Source of the DNA: Pontiellaceae bacterium B1224
GTDB lineage: Bacteria > Verrucomicrobiota > Kiritimatiellia > Kiritimatiellales > Pontiellaceae
Assembly (NCBI GenBank): GCA_029432815.1
Contig: JAROBA010000032.1
Location: forward strand, 1 to 64,000
Length of the DNA stretch: 64,000 bases
Direction: 5' to 3'
Every line of letters starts with the position of its first letter. Position 1 is the stretch's first letter. Positions 25,423 to 33,628 of this stretch are shown one piece after another. The translations under genes were made by a program, and so were the position numbers. Under the pieces are notes generated by a model. That model ran no database searches. It worked only from the letters and a program-made list of their open reading frames with translations, and was not told the origin of the DNA.

Positions 25423-25962
25423 ATGGCAAATAAACAGATTATGGTAATTTCAGTAATGGACCGCGACCGTCCGGGCATTGTGGCCGAAGTAACCGAAGGC
25501 ATCAGCACGCTGGGCGGCAATCTGGCCGACCTGCGCGAATCCGTCCTGTGCGGTTATTTTACGATGATTCTGGTGGCCAGTTTCCCGGCGGATGTTTCGG
25601 TGGAAACCGTCGAACTGACGCTGGCAAAGGAAACTTCGTCCCGTGTATCGGTTGAACCGGCTCAGGGCTCGTTAACCGAAGCCGCCGGCTCCGAGGAAGT
25701 CTATGTGCTTTCCGCAGTGGGGCGCGACCGCGTTGGACTGGTGGCTCAGGTTTCGCGCTTTTGCTGCAATCGCGGCGTTAATGTGCTCGACCTCGCCTCG
25801 CACGTCGATGCGGACCAGTACACCATGATGCTTCAGCTCGACCTGTCCGGCATCCAATGTCTGGAAGATTTTAAAACCGAACTTTCCACCTTCGGGAAAA
25901 CCACCGGCCTGAACCTCGTGTTGCAGCACAACGACATTTTCCGGGCAACCAACGAGATCTAG
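25423..25962 (+). CDS. ACT-domain regulatory protein, GcvR-like
   Basis: I place the start at the ATG at 25423 (MANKQIMVISVMDRDRPGI), preceded by GAGAGG; an upstream in-frame ATG at 25405 is less likely. The 179-residue product has two ACT domains (about residues 5-75 and 90-165), each with the ligand-loop signature (DRDRPGIVAEVTEGIS and GRDRVGLVAQVSRFC). Such paired ACT proteins resemble the glycine-cleavage repressor GcvR but often accompany UPF0210 proteins, as here. They probably bind an amino acid and modulate the partner. A palindrome copy at 25365 lies in the leader. A 35-bp gap links it to the next gene. Confidence 0.85.
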   Translation: MANKQIMVISVMDRDRPGIVAEVTEGISTLGGNLADLRESVLCGYFTMILVASFPADVSVETVELTLAKETSSRVSVEPAQGSLTEAAGSEEVYVLSAVGRDRVGLVAQVSRFCCNRGVNVLDLASHVDADQYTMMLQLDLSGIQCLEDFKTELSTFGKTTGLNLVLQHNDIFRATNEI

Positions 25963-25997
25963 CTGAAACCTGAAACTTGAAATGTGAAACCTGAATT
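25963..25997. repeat. short degenerate TGAAAC-type repeat between ACT and UPF0210 genes
   Basis: The 35-bp gap is made of near-repeats of TGAAACCTGAAA and TTGAAATGTGAAACC, ending just before the UPF0210 start. No Shine-Dalgarno is evident there. It could be slippage-prone spacer sequence; nothing else is seen. Confidence 0.5.
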
Positions 25998-27377
25998 ATG
26001 ATTCGATCCGACCAGATTCTTAAAACCGTAGAAATGATCCAGAAAGAAAATCTGGATGTTCGCGCTGTGACCATGGGCATTTGCCTGCTTGATTGCCGCA
26101 CCGGCGATGCCGAAAGTACGGCGCAGAACATCGCCAATAAAATTAAACTGCTTGCCGGTAACTTTGTGGAAACCTGCGACCGCATTGGCGGTAAGTATGG
26201 CGTGCCCGTGGTGAATAAGCGCATTTCGGTAACCCCGATTGCCCACGTTGGGGCCGGCTTCTCCCGCGAGGGGTTTGTGCGTCTGGCCAAGGCACTCGAT
26301 CACGCCGCAACCGAAGTTGGCATCGATATCATCGGCGGCTATTCCGCCAATGTGGAAAAAGGCATTAATCAGGGCGACATGAACCTGATCCGCGCCGTGC
26401 CCGAAGCGCTCGCCACCACCAGCAAAGTCTGCTCCTCCATCAATGCCGGTTCCACTCGCCACGGACTCAATATGGATGCTGTGGCCATGCTCGGCGAAAC
26501 CGTCAGAGCCGCTGCACACCAGAGCGCCGACAGCAATGGGTTCGGTGCTGCGAAGTTCGTCATCTTTGCCAATCAGCCGGGCGATAATCCTTTCATGGCC
26601 GGTGCCATTCATGGGCTCGGCGAAGCGGAGGCTGTCATCAACGTTGGTGTCAGCGGGCCGGGTGTTATCGCCCGTGCGCTCGAACGCAAGATTGAAGAAG
26701 AGGGAGCAGAAAACCTAGGTCTTGACGATTTGGCCGAGGAAATTAAGCAGGCCACGTTCCGCGTTACCCGTTGCGGTGAACTGATTGGCCGGCAGGTTGC
26801 GAAAGAGCTGGGTCTTCCGTTCGGGGTGGTGGATCTCTCGCTCGCTCCCACGCCGCTCGTGGGCGATTCGGTGGGCGAGATTCTGAACATTCTCGGCGTC
26901 GATGATATCGGGGCCCCTGGTTCCACCGCCATTGTGGCCATGCTCAACGACGCCGTGAAAAAAGGCGGTTCCTTTGCTTCGCAGAGTGTGGGCGGTTTGA
27001 GCGGTGCATTCATTCCGGTGATGGAGGATTCCGTGCTGGCCGATGCCGCTGAACGCGGTTGCCTGACATTGGAAAAACTGGAGGCCATGACGTGCGTCTG
27101 TTCGGTCGGGCTGGATATGGTGCCGATTCCCGGCGATACCGACCCGGAAACCATAGCTGCCATCATTGCGGATGAACTGATGATCGGTGTCATCAACTCC
27201 AAAACCACCGCGGCCCGACTGATTCCAGTGCCTGGAAAAGCGGCCGGCGACTTTGTCTCTTTTGGCGGCCTGTTCGGCGAAAGTGTAATCCTCCCGATTC
27301 GGAACACCGGAAAGTCTTCCCGCTTCGTGAAATTTGGCGGACGAATTCCGGCCCCGATTCACAGTTTGAAAAACTGA
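25998..27377 (+). CDS. UPF0210 (PFL/DUF711) family protein
   Basis: The 459-residue protein is a full-length UPF0210 member: MIRSDQILKTVEMIQKENLD at the start, VTMGICLLDC, the Gly-rich VGAGFSREGFVRLAKALD and the FANQPGDNPFMAGAIHG segment are family hallmarks. Homologues crystallised from pneumococcus share a fold with glycyl-radical enzymes, but I see no evidence for radical chemistry and biochemical function is unproven. Linkage to an ACT-domain gene, as here, is conserved across many bacteria and suggests amino-acid-responsive control. The palindrome at 27223 is read IPVPG, another lies 18 bp past the stop. Confidence 0.92.
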   Translation: MIRSDQILKTVEMIQKENLDVRAVTMGICLLDCRTGDAESTAQNIANKIKLLAGNFVETCDRIGGKYGVPVVNKRISVTPIAHVGAGFSREGFVRLAKALDHAATEVGIDIIGGYSANVEKGINQGDMNLIRAVPEALATTSKVCSSINAGSTRHGLNMDAVAMLGETVRAAAHQSADSNGFGAAKFVIFANQPGDNPFMAGAIHGLGEAEAVINVGVSGPGVIARALERKIEEEGAENLGLDDLAEEIKQATFRVTRCGELIGRQVAKELGLPFGVVDLSLAPTPLVGDSVGEILNILGVDDIGAPGSTAIVAMLNDAVKKGGSFASQSVGGLSGAFIPVMEDSVLADAAERGCLTLEKLEAMTCVCSVGLDMVPIPGDTDPETIAAIIADELMIGVINSKTTAARLIPVPGKAAGDFVSFGGLFGESVILPIRNTGKSSRFVKFGGRIPAPIHSLKN

Positions 27378-27595
27378 TCGGTTTTCCATGAAGGTTCCAA
27401 TGTTTGGAAAAAACCGCAAGCCGGCCTCGTTATTAACCAAAGTCGTTCGGAGCCACCGGTGCCACGGCTCTTCGCTCGATTATGAATGCATGTGTATGGT
27501 TGCGGGGTTATAAGGCGGTTTTGCGCCTGGCGAATGAGGATGATTGAACGAATTTGTTGATACGGCATCTAAATAAGAATTAACGTGAGGTTCGT

Positions 27596-28141
27596 ATGAA
27601 GAAATTAATCATTTTTGCGCTGTTATCCGTAGTATCGTTCACGATGGCAGTCACGGAGGAGAAAAAGATGGATAAGGCCATATTTGCAGGCGGATGTTTC
27701 TGGGGCGTGGAAGGGCTCTTTGAACAGTTGGACGGGGTGCAGGAAGCAACGTCGGGCTATATCGGCGGGCATACGGATAACCCGACCTATAAGGACATCT
27801 GCTACAAGGATACAGGCCACGCCGAAGCCGTTGAAGTGGTCTACGACCCGGCCACAGTTACCTATGAAGATTTATGTTTATACTTTTGGCGGCTGCACGA
27901 TCCGACAACGGTCAACCGTCAGGGCCCCGATCGCGGCTCCCAGTATCGCTCCGCCATTTTCTATCTCGATGAAGAGCAGAAAGAGACGGCCGAAAAGGTA
28001 AAAACCGAAGCGCAGAAAAAGTGGAAAAAGCCCATCGTCACTGAAATTGTTCCGGCCACCACGTTCTATCGGGCCGAAGAATATCATCAGGATTATTTCA
28101 AGAAGCACGGCGCTCACGGCTGCCACTATCTGCGGGATTAA
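27596..28141 (+). CDS. msrA: periplasmic peptide methionine sulfoxide reductase A
   Basis: The product of 181 residues repairs Met-S-sulfoxide in proteins. It has a signal peptide (MKKLIIFALLSVVSFTMA), then the MsrA catalytic core AIFAGGCFWGVEG with nucleophile Cys 34, the substrate-binding GYIGGHTDNPTY, GHAEAVEVVYDP and DRGSQYRSAIF, and ends in HGAHGCHYLRD with possible resolving Cys. Export indicates a role in the envelope. An alternative internal start (MDKAIFAGG, residue 25) would give the cytoplasmic form; the strong hydrophobic leader argues for export. The 218-bp upstream gap holds palindrome copy 27395 and no other gene. Confidence 0.95.
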   Translation: MKKLIIFALLSVVSFTMAVTEEKKMDKAIFAGGCFWGVEGLFEQLDGVQEATSGYIGGHTDNPTYKDICYKDTGHAEAVEVVYDPATVTYEDLCLYFWRLHDPTTVNRQGPDRGSQYRSAIFYLDEEQKETAEKVKTEAQKKWKKPIVTEIVPATTFYRAEEYHQDYFKKHGAHGCHYLRD

Positions 28142-28170
28142 AAAAGTTTTGGAGTGCGGTGGGAAACGAC

Positions 28171-28249
28171 TCGTCCGCCGTAGCCTTGGCGAAGGAGGAA
28201 GCGCCACACCGCTTTCCCTCCTGCTCGGGTAACGCGACGAGGGCGTCGC
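28171..28249. repeat. dispersed RRSLGEGG-type repeat with two hairpins
   Basis: Just after msrA, TCCGCCGTAGCCTTGGCGAA (28174 onward) can fold on itself and reads RRSLGEGG in one frame, a peptide string frequent in false ORFs of PVC genomes. It is followed by GCGACG-AGGG-CGTCGC (28234-28249). A related sequence in the opposite sense lies at about 9383-9410. It resembles REP/MITE-like interspersed elements; no transposase is adjacent. Confidence 0.6.
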
Positions 28250-28289
28250 GTCTACGTTTAACGGCACCGCCGAAGCCTTTCAGTTGATA

Positions 28290-28559
28290 CTAATAATCTT
28301 CCATCAACAAGGCCACGGTCATTGCGGAGCATGTCACAATTAGAGACGCAATGGATGTAATCAGTTTTGCATTGGCCTTCTGAGAATCGGTAATCATCAG
28401 AATGAATATCACATACATTATGATGCCGATAATCGGGAACAGGGGGGCCATCGCAGGCGAACTGCCCATTCCAATACCTTTCATGCAGGTTACATAAATA
28501 CATGCACCCAGTTGCACTCCGGATATCGTGAATAAAGCGGACGATATAATTCTTTTCAT
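28290..28559 (-). CDS. small membrane protein, unknown
   Basis: The start at 28559 (MKRIISSALFTISGVQLGAC) is supported by a classic signal/anchor sequence; the frame extends to 28616 but that part is Lys-rich and lacks hydrophobicity. The 89-residue product has three hydrophobic segments: residues 4-24, PLFPIIGIIMYVIFILMIT and ITSIASLIVTCSAMTVALLM, ending MEDY. No domain recognised. It sits between a dispersed repeat and the transglutaminase-like gene, in the same direction as the latter but with an intervening gap of about 150 bp. Confidence 0.6.
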   Translation of the reverse strand: MKRIISSALFTISGVQLGACIYVTCMKGIGMGSSPAMAPLFPIIGIIMYVIFILMITDSQKANAKLITSIASLIVTCSAMTVALLMEDY

Positions 28560-28713
28560 GCAATCGGCTTTAGTCGCGGATTTATCTTTTTTTAGGAATA
28601 GTGGATGTTTGAACATATCAGGCTGATAATGTGGATTTTACTTTCGGGGATTTTTATTCTTTTCCGTGATGAGTGCCATGGCCTTTCAGTTCCCGGCGCA
28701 CTCCGGACCTTTA

Positions 28714-29319
28714 TTACTCTTCAGATTCCAGTTGAAGACGAATGAATTCCTTGAATCCGCCATATCGATAGGTGTTCAAGTCGGTGTCTACAGAAAGTGC
28801 GGGACAGTAATTGCGCCTTACCTCATCAAGAGGAAATGTCATCTGATGCATCGAGTCGGCAACCGTTTCCATCAGATATTGTTTTCCACTGAGTTCCAAA
28901 TGAATCCAGGCATGAGCATGGTTCCCTTTGGCTAAAGCAGGCCCGCTCCGTCCGCAGACAAACTCCGCCGGGATGCCGAGTTCTTTGAGTTTTCTCCATG
29001 CCCATAAAGCGTGGTCTTCACAATCGCCCTTGCGCATGTTTTCGAATGTCACAGGATGTTGCCAGAAATCTTCTTCCTGAAACAGGAGGCTGTCTCCGAC
29101 ATACTTGCAACCCCGCAACCAATCTACGATTTCCTTGGCGGATTTGACATCAACGGTACTCCGCCCCTCAAGGTACCAATTCCAGTCATGCAGGTTTGCT
29201 TTGCCGAATGCCTCTTTGGGTAATGCCAGTTTTGTCTTACTCCAAATGTCTTCGTCCGTGAGATGTTTTGTCGCATGACGGAGGAGGGGCTTAAGTATGC
29301 TTTTGAATGCCTTATTCAT
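28714..29319 (-). CDS. transglutaminase-like cysteine protease-fold protein
   Basis: A 201-residue cytoplasmic-looking protein with no signal peptide. The centre carries MRKGDCEDHALWAWRKLKEL with the presumed nucleophile Cys, followed by HAHAWIHLE (His) and YLMETVADS (acidic third residue), the Cys-His-Asp/Glu order of transglutaminase-like/NlpC-related peptidases. The N-terminal 70 residues form helices. Substrate unknown. It shares orientation with the PrsW-type protease gene upstream (42-bp gap), so these two protease-fold genes may form an operon. Confidence 0.78.
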   Translation of the reverse strand: MNKAFKSILKPLLRHATKHLTDEDIWSKTKLALPKEAFGKANLHDWNWYLEGRSTVDVKSAKEIVDWLRGCKYVGDSLLFQEEDFWQHPVTFENMRKGDCEDHALWAWRKLKELGIPAEFVCGRSGPALAKGNHAHAWIHLELSGKQYLMETVADSMHQMTFPLDEVRRNYCPALSVDTDLNTYRYGGFKEFIRLQLESEE

Positions 29320-29361
29320 ATTATTTTGAATCTCCTGTAACTACGAATTACCCGTTACGCA

Positions 29362-30429
29362 TTAAGACGTACACTTCCAGACGCACCACCACTTTTTCTC
29401 GGTTCGAGTGATGACGCTGCGGTTCATTTCTTCGAGTGCATCGTTAAATGTGCTGAGGTCGAAGCAGGCGACCTTTTTACGGCGATCAAATTTGTTGCCC
29501 TTGATCAGTACATAGAGATTTTTCCGAAGTTTGGAAACGGGCTTTGCCTGCTTTTTCAGTTTCCCGAAGATAGAGCCGTAGTGATGTACCAGCTGATACA
29601 GGGTTTTGGAGGTGCAGGCAAAGGCACCGCACTCCTCGCATTTCTGGATGCGGATGCGCCCCCGTTCATAGGTTGGTTTAGGAGCCGGATTGCCGCAGTC
29701 GAGGCATTCAAGACCCGGTTCTGTTTCCGGGGATTGGAAACTGTACACAAAATCTGAGAGCGAGGTGCGGAAGGGTGACTGCGCGGTGGTATAACCCAGC
29801 AGCTGGTGCATCCATCGGTAGGCACCCTTGATGATCAGATAAAGGCCGGGCAGCAGATACCAGTAGCTGACAAAAATATCGTAGAGCGCGTGATAGATCC
29901 CCGCAACGATGTAGGCACCGAGCAGCACGCCCCAGCCTCCTTTAAATTTGGTGGCCCAGAAAAAGGCCAGCCCCATCATCATGCTGAAGGCAATGTGCAT
30001 GGGCGTGCAGATGATTAGTCGGACGGCAATCAGCGGCGAACTCATGGGCGTGGCAGCTGCGTAGAAATAGTTTTCGATCAGCGAAAACCCAAGAGCCACA
30101 CAGGCCATGTAGATGGGGCCATCGGTTGGTTCATCCATTTCATTGCGGATGATCGGCCAGCAAATAAAGAGAGCCGCCAGTTTGCCCAGCTCTTCAATGA
30201 AGCCGACAAAGAAATAGGAGAAGGGGGCTCCGTCGTGAATCGACACATCTTGAGAGCTGAGTACGCTGTAAAGGAAGAGGGAGATGACAATTGAGACCAA
30301 TCCACCCCAGATCGTGACAGCCACCATTTTCCAGAAGGGTTCGGCTTCATGCACATCATATTTTCTAAGTTTCCGGATGCTTAGAATTCCGAAAAGGAAG
30401 GATAATGCAATGAGTATTAGCTTCAGCAT
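29362..30429 (-). CDS. PrsW-family intramembrane protease with C-terminal zinc ribbon
   Basis: The 355-residue protein has about eight hydrophobic segments. PrsW motifs are present: FFVGFIEELGKLAALF (Glu-Glu pair), SLIENYFYA and CTPMHIAFSMMMG (His), a set thought to form the active site of this intramembrane metalloprotease or glutamic-type group. After the last helix comes a soluble tail with CLDCGNPAPKP and CEECGAFAC, a four-Cys zinc ribbon not present in the short PrsW proteins. PrsW starts regulated proteolysis of anti-sigma factors in Bacillus; no sigma/anti-sigma pair is near here. Two one-mismatch palindromes lie at 29522 and 29725. Confidence 0.85.
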   Translation of the reverse strand: MLKLILIALSFLFGILSIRKLRKYDVHEAEPFWKMVAVTIWGGLVSIVISLFLYSVLSSQDVSIHDGAPFSYFFVGFIEELGKLAALFICWPIIRNEMDEPTDGPIYMACVALGFSLIENYFYAAATPMSSPLIAVRLIICTPMHIAFSMMMGLAFFWATKFKGGWGVLLGAYIVAGIYHALYDIFVSYWYLLPGLYLIIKGAYRWMHQLLGYTTAQSPFRTSLSDFVYSFQSPETEPGLECLDCGNPAPKPTYERGRIRIQKCEECGAFACTSKTLYQLVHHYGSIFGKLKKQAKPVSKLRKNLYVLIKGNKFDRRKKVACFDLSTFNDALEEMNRSVITRTEKKWWCVWKCTS

Positions 30430-30623
30430 GTTTTATTTCCCTGATCCAATCTGAAAATCAGCATGCCGAACTTGAACAAAAAAAGCGCATACAAAGAGTT
30501 CTGTTTTTTGTAACGACTCCACCACGTGTTTGCGTTATGAAAGATGTTGCAGTGAATATGATCCTTCTGTTCTTTTATCCAGTCGTTGGACAAAATGACG
30601 AAGGTTTGAAATGCTGGAATAAA

Positions 30624-31265
30624 ATGTCCGAGTCTGAAGCTTATAGTCCGAGTGAAGAACTGGCCAATTCCATTACTCATGGAATCGGATTTCTGATCGG
30701 TATTGCCGTATTGGTGATTCTGGTTGTTTTTACCAGCCTTCGGAAAGGGGCTTGGGAAATTGTGAGTTGCGCGATTTACGGAACCACGTTCATCCTGCTC
30801 TATCTGGGGTCGACGCTTTACCACTCCGCTCGAAAGCCGAAAGTCCGGAGACTCTTTAAAATAATCGATCACTCCGCAATTTATCTGTTGATTGCCGGAA
30901 CCTATACCCCCTTTGCATTGTGCCCGCTGCGCGGCGCACTCGGATGGAGTATCTTCGGCGCAATTTGGGGTGCGGCGTTGCTCGGGATACTCTTCAAGGC
31001 ATTTTTTACCGGTCGCTTCAAGTGGGTTTCGCTGGCCAGTTATCTTTTTATGGGGTGGTTCTGTGTGATTGCGGTTAAGCCGCTTTATCGGGACCTGACC
31101 ACCGCCGGATTCGTTTTCTTTGTGGCCGGAGGACTTTGCTATTCCGTGGGAGCGATTTTCTATGCATGGAAATCGCTGAAATGGTCGCACGCCGTCTGGC
31201 ATCTATTTGTGCTTGCCGGCAGCCTCTGCCACTTTTTCAGCATTCTATTCGGGATTGCTCTCTAA
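30624..31265 (+). CDS. hemolysin III / TrhA (PAQR) family membrane protein
   Basis: I start at the ATG at 30624 (MSESEAYSPSEELANSITHG); the longer frame from 30537 adds an unlikely leader. The 213-residue protein has seven membrane helices and the PAQR/hemolysin III signatures: the first His in NSITHGIGFLIG, the LGSTLYHSARKPKVRRLFKIIDHSAIYLLIAGTYTPF region (quoted in part), and HAVWHLFVLAGSLCHFFS near the C-terminus. These His, Asp and Ser residues bind a metal in relatives. Bacterial members are linked to membrane fluidity control rather than true haemolysis. Divergent from PrsW. Confidence 0.9.
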   Translation: MSESEAYSPSEELANSITHGIGFLIGIAVLVILVVFTSLRKGAWEIVSCAIYGTTFILLYLGSTLYHSARKPKVRRLFKIIDHSAIYLLIAGTYTPFALCPLRGALGWSIFGAIWGAALLGILFKAFFTGRFKWVSLASYLFMGWFCVIAVKPLYRDLTTAGFVFFVAGGLCYSVGAIFYAWKSLKWSHAVWHLFVLAGSLCHFFSILFGIAL

Positions 31266-31306
31266 GCCTGATTCGGGAATGGCCAAGTTTACTGCAACCA
31301 CAAGAT

Positions 31307-31347
31307 TTTAAACCCGCAGATGTAGTTGCCTACCTCTAGGGTTTAAA
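31307..31347. repeat. inverted repeat TTTAAACCC / GGGTTTAAA
   Basis: Nine-bp perfect arms (31307-31315 and 31339-31347) around a 23-nt loop, 40 bp beyond the hemolysin III stop. There is no T-run on the plus strand, so it is not a classic terminator. Confidence 0.7.
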
Positions 31348-31384
31348 CGCGCGGTGGATGTGGTGAAATCGGCCACCCGAAGGG

Positions 31385-31484
31385 TGAAAATGAAGGAAAC
31401 AAAAAGGCGAACCCTGTGGGTGTGAAGAGTGATTGGGGTTTGATGCCGGTATCATTGGATAAAACACCGTTTCCTTCATTTTCA
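31385..31484. repeat. 100-bp unit bounded by 16-bp inverted repeats
   Basis: TGAAAATGAAGGAAAC (31385-31400) and GTTTCCTTCATTTTCA (31469-31484) pair perfectly around 68 nt. The size and terminal repeats resemble a MITE or a small structured RNA. No target-site duplication is evident. Confidence 0.7.
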
Positions 31485-31552
31485 TTCCCGGATCTAGGCT
31501 AAGCTTTTCTCCTCTGCGGCTTCGCCCAATCTAATAAATGAAGCTCTCAAAA

Positions 31553-31596
31553 GTATATCATCTAACTGCTACGATCGGGGTAGTTAGATGATATAC
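31553..31596. repeat. 15-bp perfect inverted repeat upstream of purH
   Basis: GTATATCATCTAACT (31553-31567) pairs with AGTTAGATGATATAC (31582-31596), loop of 14 nt. It is 100 bp upstream of the purH start and could be an operator or an attenuator stem. Confidence 0.75.
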
Positions 31597-31695
31597 ATGT
31601 AGTAAAAGTTCCAGACATTGGAAAATGTTAGTGCAATCGGTGGGGGGGGTAGGTAAAAACAGGTTTTCGATTTCAATATAAGGGAGTAGTTATAA

Positions 31696-33312
31696 ATGAA
31701 CGTAAAGATTGAACGCGCGCTTTTGAGCGTATCCGACAAAGCGGGAATTTTGGATTTTGCCCGCCATCTGCATGATATGGATGTGGAACTGCTTTCCACC
31801 GGAGGAACGGCGAAAGCCCTCCGCGAAGCCGGCATTCCGGTGAAAGATGTGTCCGAATTCACGGGATTTCCCGAGATGCTGGACGGTCGGGTGAAAACAT
31901 TAACCCCGCAAGTTCACGCCGGAATTCTCTATGTGCGCGATAATGAAGAGCACGTGCAGACTATGGTGGATCATGGACTGGGTCAGATTGATCTGGTTTG
32001 CGTGAATCTCTATCCCTTTGAAGAAACCATCGCCAAAGAGGGCGTCACCCTCGACGAGGCGATCGAGCAGATCGATATCGGCGGGCCGACCATGATCCGT
32101 TCGGCCGCGAAGAACATGAAGTTTGTCACAGTTGTAACGGATCCGGCAGATTACGCGCAGGTCATCGACGAAATGAAAGCCAACGACGGTGCAACCACCG
32201 AAGGCTTCCGTTTTGTGCTCGGGCAGAAAGTGTACGCCCGCGCGGCGGAATACAATGCGGCCATCGCGACCTATCTGGCAGAACAGGTGGCCGAACAGAA
32301 ACTTTCCAAGCCGTTTGTGAAGGCCTACTCCGATGGCACTGAACTTCGCTATGGCGAAAACTCCCATCAGAAAGCCTGGCTCTATAAAGATTCCGAATCC
32401 CGCGAATCCACCATTGCGCAGACCGAAGTGCTGCACGGCAAGGAAATGAGCTACAATAACTATGTCGATGGCGACGGTGCCCTCGAAGCCGTGAAAGACC
32501 TTTCAGGCAAGCCCGGTGTTTCCGTTATCAAGCACACCAACCCCTGCGGCTATGCCACCGGCGAAACCCTCGCCGAAGCCTTCGAAGCCGCCTGGTCCGG
32601 CGATCCGATCTCCGCCTTCGGTTCCGTGATTGCGGTTACCCAGCAGGTGGATATGGAAACCGCCAAGTGTCTCGATGGCCGCTTCATTGAAGCCATCATT
32701 GCTCCCGGCTATGCGGAAGATGCACTTGATCATTTGATGAAGAAAAAGAACCTGCGCATCCTGAAGCTGAAAAAGCCGATGGGTAAAGCCCTGCCGCAGC
32801 GCATGGTAAAACAGATCAACGGCGGTCTGCTGGTGCAGGATCTGGATACCGAGATTCTTGAAAGCTGGACGGTTCCAACCAAAGCCCCGTTTGCTGAAAA
32901 CAAAAAAGAGCTCGCGCTCTTCGGCATTGCGGCCGCGAAGCACACCAAGTCCAACGCGATCGTGTTGGTGCAGGAATACAAGCCCGGTCAGTTCCGCGTA
33001 CTCGGAATGGGCGCCGGCCAGCCGAATCGCGTGGATGCGCTGAAGAAGCTCTCCGTATCCAAAGCTGTTGAAAACCTGAAGACCGAAAATCCGGAAATCA
33101 CGGATGAAGAAATTCAGGCGGTCATCGGTGAATGCGTCTTTGTTTCCGAAGCCTTCTTCCCGTTTGCCGACAGCATTGATGCCGCCAGCGAAATGGGTGC
33201 GAAGTTTATCGTGCAGCCGGGCGGTTCCATTCGTGACGAAGAAGTGGTCGACGCCTGCAACAAGCACGGCATTGCTATGGCGATGACGGCGATGAGACAT
33301 TTCAAGCACTAG
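31696..33312 (+). CDS. purH: bifunctional AICAR transformylase / IMP cyclohydrolase
   Basis: The 538-residue protein catalyses the last two steps of IMP synthesis. The N-terminal IMP cyclohydrolase domain (residues 1-200) begins VKIERALLSVSDKAGILDFA and includes LLSTGGTAKALREAGI and FPEMLDGRVKTLTPQVHAGI. The transformylase domain follows, with LRYGENSHQKAWLY, the catalytic VIKHTNPCGYA, SDPI-type GDPISAFGSVIA and the C-terminal PGGSIRDEEVVDACNKHGIA. Length is standard. The start follows GGGAG. It has no palindrome within. purL is 17 kb away in the same direction and other pur genes are absent from the window. Confidence 0.98.
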   Translation: MNVKIERALLSVSDKAGILDFARHLHDMDVELLSTGGTAKALREAGIPVKDVSEFTGFPEMLDGRVKTLTPQVHAGILYVRDNEEHVQTMVDHGLGQIDLVCVNLYPFEETIAKEGVTLDEAIEQIDIGGPTMIRSAAKNMKFVTVVTDPADYAQVIDEMKANDGATTEGFRFVLGQKVYARAAEYNAAIATYLAEQVAEQKLSKPFVKAYSDGTELRYGENSHQKAWLYKDSESRESTIAQTEVLHGKEMSYNNYVDGDGALEAVKDLSGKPGVSVIKHTNPCGYATGETLAEAFEAAWSGDPISAFGSVIAVTQQVDMETAKCLDGRFIEAIIAPGYAEDALDHLMKKKNLRILKLKKPMGKALPQRMVKQINGGLLVQDLDTEILESWTVPTKAPFAENKKELALFGIAAAKHTKSNAIVLVQEYKPGQFRVLGMGAGQPNRVDALKKLSVSKAVENLKTENPEITDEEIQAVIGECVFVSEAFFPFADSIDAASEMGAKFIVQPGGSIRDEEVVDACNKHGIAMAMTAMRHFKH

Positions 33313-33348
33313 AATGTAGACGCGTGCTTCCGGCCGCGTTGCGTTTGC

Positions 33349-33375
33349 AAAGCCCGTTCAAAAGAGCGGGCTTTT
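33349..33375 (+). terminator. purH terminator
   Basis: AAAGCCCG (33349-33356) pairs with CGGGCTTT (33367-33374) around a 10-nt loop, followed by a short T run. Confidence 0.85.
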
Positions 33376-33430
33376 CATTTATCGGCGTCTATCTGCGTGA
33401 TCTGTGGAAGAATTCTTTTTTATTAACGGG

Positions 33431-33458
33431 TTGCATTGGTTTTAGATGTGCGTATAAA
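33431..33458 (+). promoter_or_regulatory. promoter of the DEAD-box helicase gene
   Basis: -35 TTGCAT (33431-33436) and -10 TATAAA (33453-33458), 16 bp apart. The resulting leader is about 165 nt. Long leaders are typical of cold-shock RNA helicase genes; cold control here is inferred. Confidence 0.55.
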
Positions 33459-33628
33459 CGCGCCTTCGTTTTGCGAAACCAACTTGATTGCGTTTCGTTG
33501 ATTCGGGGTTTAACTCTTGCGATGGGCGCGGGGGAACGACGCCCCGCTAACTGGAGAGAACCGGACCATACAGGGTTCCGGTGTGTAGACGATTGGTTAA
33601 TCGTTGCTCCGCATTGTGAGAGGAAATT

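Larger units (their letters stand above)
31266..31695. other. 430-bp gap before purH holding three inverted-repeat structures
   Basis: No gene is seen. Three inverted repeats are present in series: TTTAAACCC/GGGTTTAAA (31307-31347), a 16-bp pair at 31385-31400 and 31469-31484, and a 15-bp pair at 31553-31567 and 31582-31596. Palindrome copy 31609-31623 follows, and then a G-run and GGGAG before the purH ATG. I did not recognise a purine riboswitch consensus. Confidence 0.7.
33313..33628. other. 316-bp gap: purH terminator, helicase promoter and long leader
   Basis: The gap holds the purH terminator (33349-33375), a promoter at 33431-33458 and about 165 nt of leader before the helicase ATG. 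No protein-coding ORF is supported. The first bases (GTAGACGCG with CGCGTT) resemble part of the dispersed repeat seen at 28234-28255. Confidence 0.65.

Noticed and set aside
30423-31202. 259-codon minus-strand frame opposite hemolysin III
   Set aside because: Covers a PAQR-family gene with all family motifs on the other strand; peptide is hydrophilic and unlike anything known.
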